Shown: one piece after another, positions 23,826 through 25,332 of the stretch
How positions within the stretch are numbered: the first letter of the stretch is position 1
Layout of the letters: every line of letters starts with the position of its first letter
IMG/VR virus record: IMGVR_UViG_3300020421_000128
Coordinates: 1-25,332 of that record
Length of the DNA stretch: 25,332 nucleotides
Reading direction: 5' to 3' (one strand)
Origin: a virus
Notes under the pieces: generated by a model
Database searches by the model: none
Seen by the model: the letters and a program-made list of their open reading frames with translations, nothing else
What the model was told of the DNA's origin: nothing
Position numbers and translations under genes: made by a program

Positions 23826-24232
23826 GCCATACTACAATACAATTAACAGAAGATGTAACACAAGTTACAACAACCGGAGACTCTATCAGTGTCGATATAA
23901 CTGATGATGTGACCTCCGTACAGGCATATTCATTGGCAATACCTATTGATGTGCCAGGCACCTTAAATGCTACTAATATAATTGTTACTCCTTATAATAC
24001 TATTTCATCAACTAATTTACAGACAGTATTACAAGGATTAGCAGATCAAGATTTTCGCGGTGCATCCGCCCCTACGGGGTCGACTGTCTCAGAGGGAGAC
24101 ACATGGTATGATACCGATGATGAACAATTCAAAGTCTATCGAGAAACAAGTACAGGCACTTTTCAGTGGGTTCCCATAATAGTGGGCGCAGCTGCAGGCG
24201 ACTCTGATACAGTAGACGCAGGATCCTTTTAG
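23822..24232 (+). CDS. Small tail-fibre-associated protein
   Basis: This 136-residue protein has a Thr/Val/Asp-rich beta N-terminus (TIQLTEDVTQVTTTGD) and a C-terminal motif APTGSTVSEGDTWYDTDDEQ followed by FKVYRE and FQWVPI. The 'EGDxWYDTDxxxxKVY...W' motif is common in phage tail fibre and neck-fibre proteins and forms a short beta structure, perhaps for trimer or glycan contact. The exact role is unknown. The start overlaps the preceding stop by four bases (ATGA). The gene ends 18 bases before the next fibre gene, whose ribosome binding site (GGAG at 24241-24244) lies in that gap. Confidence 0.6.
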   Translation: MSHTTIQLTEDVTQVTTTGDSISVDITDDVTSVQAYSLAIPIDVPGTLNATNIIVTPYNTISSTNLQTVLQGLADQDFRGASAPTGSTVSEGDTWYDTDDEQFKVYRETSTGTFQWVPIIVGAAAGDSDTVDAGSF

Positions 24233-24250
24233 GATAATTCGGAGTTATAA

Positions 24251-25332
24251 ATGGCTCAAACAATTCAAATTAAAAGAACCACAGGTACTGGTAAGCCTAC
24301 GAGTGTTGCTCAAGGCGAACTATTCTATGCCTATGGTAGTAATGGAACCTATGGAAAGCGTCTAGCAATAGGAAATGTTAGTGGAGGGGGTAATACTCCA
24401 GAGATTATTGGTGGATCGCATTTCATGGATATGCTTGACCACACCCCTGGAAACTTAACAGCAAGTAGTGCAATAATTACAGATTCTAATTCTTACATTG
24501 ATGAGCTTAAACTAAAGGCTCAGGGAGAATTAAAACTGTTCGAAGCCACTGCAAATGGTACTAATTATATAGCATTAAAGTCCCCTGCAACCGTTGCATC
24601 TGATTTAACTTATACTCTTCCTGCGTCAGTGACTAATGGGTACTATCTTCAGACTAATGGATCAGGTGTATTAAGCTGGGCAGCACTATCAACAAGTTTG
24701 ACAATAGCTGCTGATAGTGGGTCAAATGATACTGTTACAGTTGGCAGTGACACTTTAACGTTCGAGGGTACTGCTAATGAAATTGAAACTACAGTATCAA
24801 ATAATAAAATTACTATTGGGTTACCAAACAATGTAACAATCGCAGGAAATTTAACAGTATCTGGTACTACGACTACTGTTTCTTCTACTACTGTAACAGT
24901 TGCTGATCCATTAATGCATCTAGCAAAAGACAATAATTCTAGTGATGCGGTAGATATTGGTTTCTATGGATTGTACGACGATTCAGGCTCCCAAGATGAA
25001 TATGCAGGATTATTTAGAGATGCATCTGACCAAAAATGGAAGCTCTTTAAAAATCTACAGGCAGCGCCAACTACTACTGTTGATATCAGCGGTACTGGTT
25101 ATAATGTTGCCAGTCTAGTAGCTCACTTGGAAGATTCAAATACAAATATTACAGGTGGAACAATTACAGGTATTACAGACTTAGCGGTTGCAGATGGTGG
25201 AACAGGACTTTCAGCAGTTGCCAAAGGATCAATACTTGTAGCAAATACTGCAAATGTTCTTTCCGCTTTAGACGGTGGAGGTTCAACAGATAAAATGCTA
25301 TTATACACATCAGCTACTGATGCGATTTCATG
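24251..25332 (+). CDS. Tail fibre / virion structural protein, N-terminal part (3' truncated)
   Basis: The frame starts at ATG 24251 behind GGAG (24241-24244) and is still open at the right edge, giving 360 complete codons. The N-terminal MAQTIQIKRTTGTGKPTS followed by AQGELFY is a phrase I associate with marine phage fibre and structural proteins. Later features are TYTLPAS near 117, a Thr/Val beta-rich section, ADPLMHLAKDNNSSDAVDIG followed by FYGLYDD (about 219-243), GLFRDASDQKWKLFKNL (about 256-272) and VADGGTGLSAVAKGSILVAN near 316-335. The last resembles repeated Gly-rich shaft segments of trimeric fibres. It probably forms part of a receptor-binding fibre; the receptor-contacting C-terminus is outside the window. 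Confidence 0.85.
   Translation, partial: MAQTIQIKRTTGTGKPTSVAQGELFYAYGSNGTYGKRLAIGNVSGGGNTPEIIGGSHFMDMLDHTPGNLTASSAIITDSNSYIDELKLKAQGELKLFEATANGTNYIALKSPATVASDLTYTLPASVTNGYYLQTNGSGVLSWAALSTSLTIAADSGSNDTVTVGSDTLTFEGTANEIETTVSNNKITIGLPNNVTIAGNLTVSGTTTTVSSTTVTVADPLMHLAKDNNSSDAVDIGFYGLYDDSGSQDEYAGLFRDASDQKWKLFKNLQAAPTTTVDISGTGYNVASLVAHLEDSNTNITGGTITGITDLAVADGGTGLSAVAKGSILVANTANVLSALDGGGSTDKMLLYTSATDAIS

Noticed and set aside
1-25332. Defence islands, CRISPR arrays, retrons, tRNAs or integrase/attachment sites
   Set aside because: I looked for such genes and repeats on both strands and found only structural phage genes; nothing supports a non-structural system.

Overview
This window is the late structural cassette of a tailed double-stranded DNA phage, or of a prophage or metagenome-derived virus, with a long non-contractile lambda/HK97-type tail. 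Every gene is on the + strand and almost every boundary is a short overlap or a gap of under 110 bases, so no stretch longer than 300 bases lacks a gene. The DNA is AT-rich. I found no integrase, repressor, tRNA, IS element, CRISPR array or bacterial housekeeping gene. The host is probably Gram-negative. The lambda-style tail-tip set (M, L, K, I, J) and near-perfect sigma70 promoters point that way, and the tail-fibre protein at the right edge has phrases I associate with marine phages. Host and taxonomy are inference.

Layout, left to right. (1) Packaging and head, 1-4687: C-terminal part of the large terminase, a consensus promoter, an HNH nuclease, the HK97-type portal, a small protein resembling the HNH-associated DNA-binding repeat, and one ORF that fuses prohead protease to major capsid protein and contains an in-frame internal start for capsid alone. 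An intrinsic terminator follows. (2) Neck and tail tube, 4748-8935: head-tail connector, a large unrecognised neck-region protein, tail terminator and tail tube protein. A strong UUCG-loop terminator follows. (3) Tail assembly, 9040-23416: a second consensus promoter, tail chaperones G and GT joined by a predicted -1 ribosomal frameshift (A_AAT_TTT plus downstream hairpin), tape measure, then M, L, K (JAMM peptidase plus NlpC/P60), I and the 2065-residue central tail tip/host-specificity protein J. (4) Adhesion, 23487 to the right edge: a third consensus promoter, two small virion proteins and the start of a tail fibre/structural protein that runs off the window.

How the parts work together. 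HNH and terminase cut and pump DNA into a procapsid made of portal and capsid. The fused protease matures the capsid and is probably kept scarce by the internal restart. Connector, neck and terminator proteins join the head to a tube built around the tape measure with help from G/GT. M, L, K, I and J form the tip, and the last genes supply receptor-binding parts.

The most interesting points are layers of stoichiometric control written into the DNA: the protease/capsid internal start, the G/GT frameshift, terminators directly after the two most abundant virion proteins, and three TTGAC(A/T)-N17-TATAAT promoters inside late genes. Several tail proteins (tube, M, L) also carry extra modules inserted into otherwise conserved folds. 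I see no defence system or clearly new non-structural system here.
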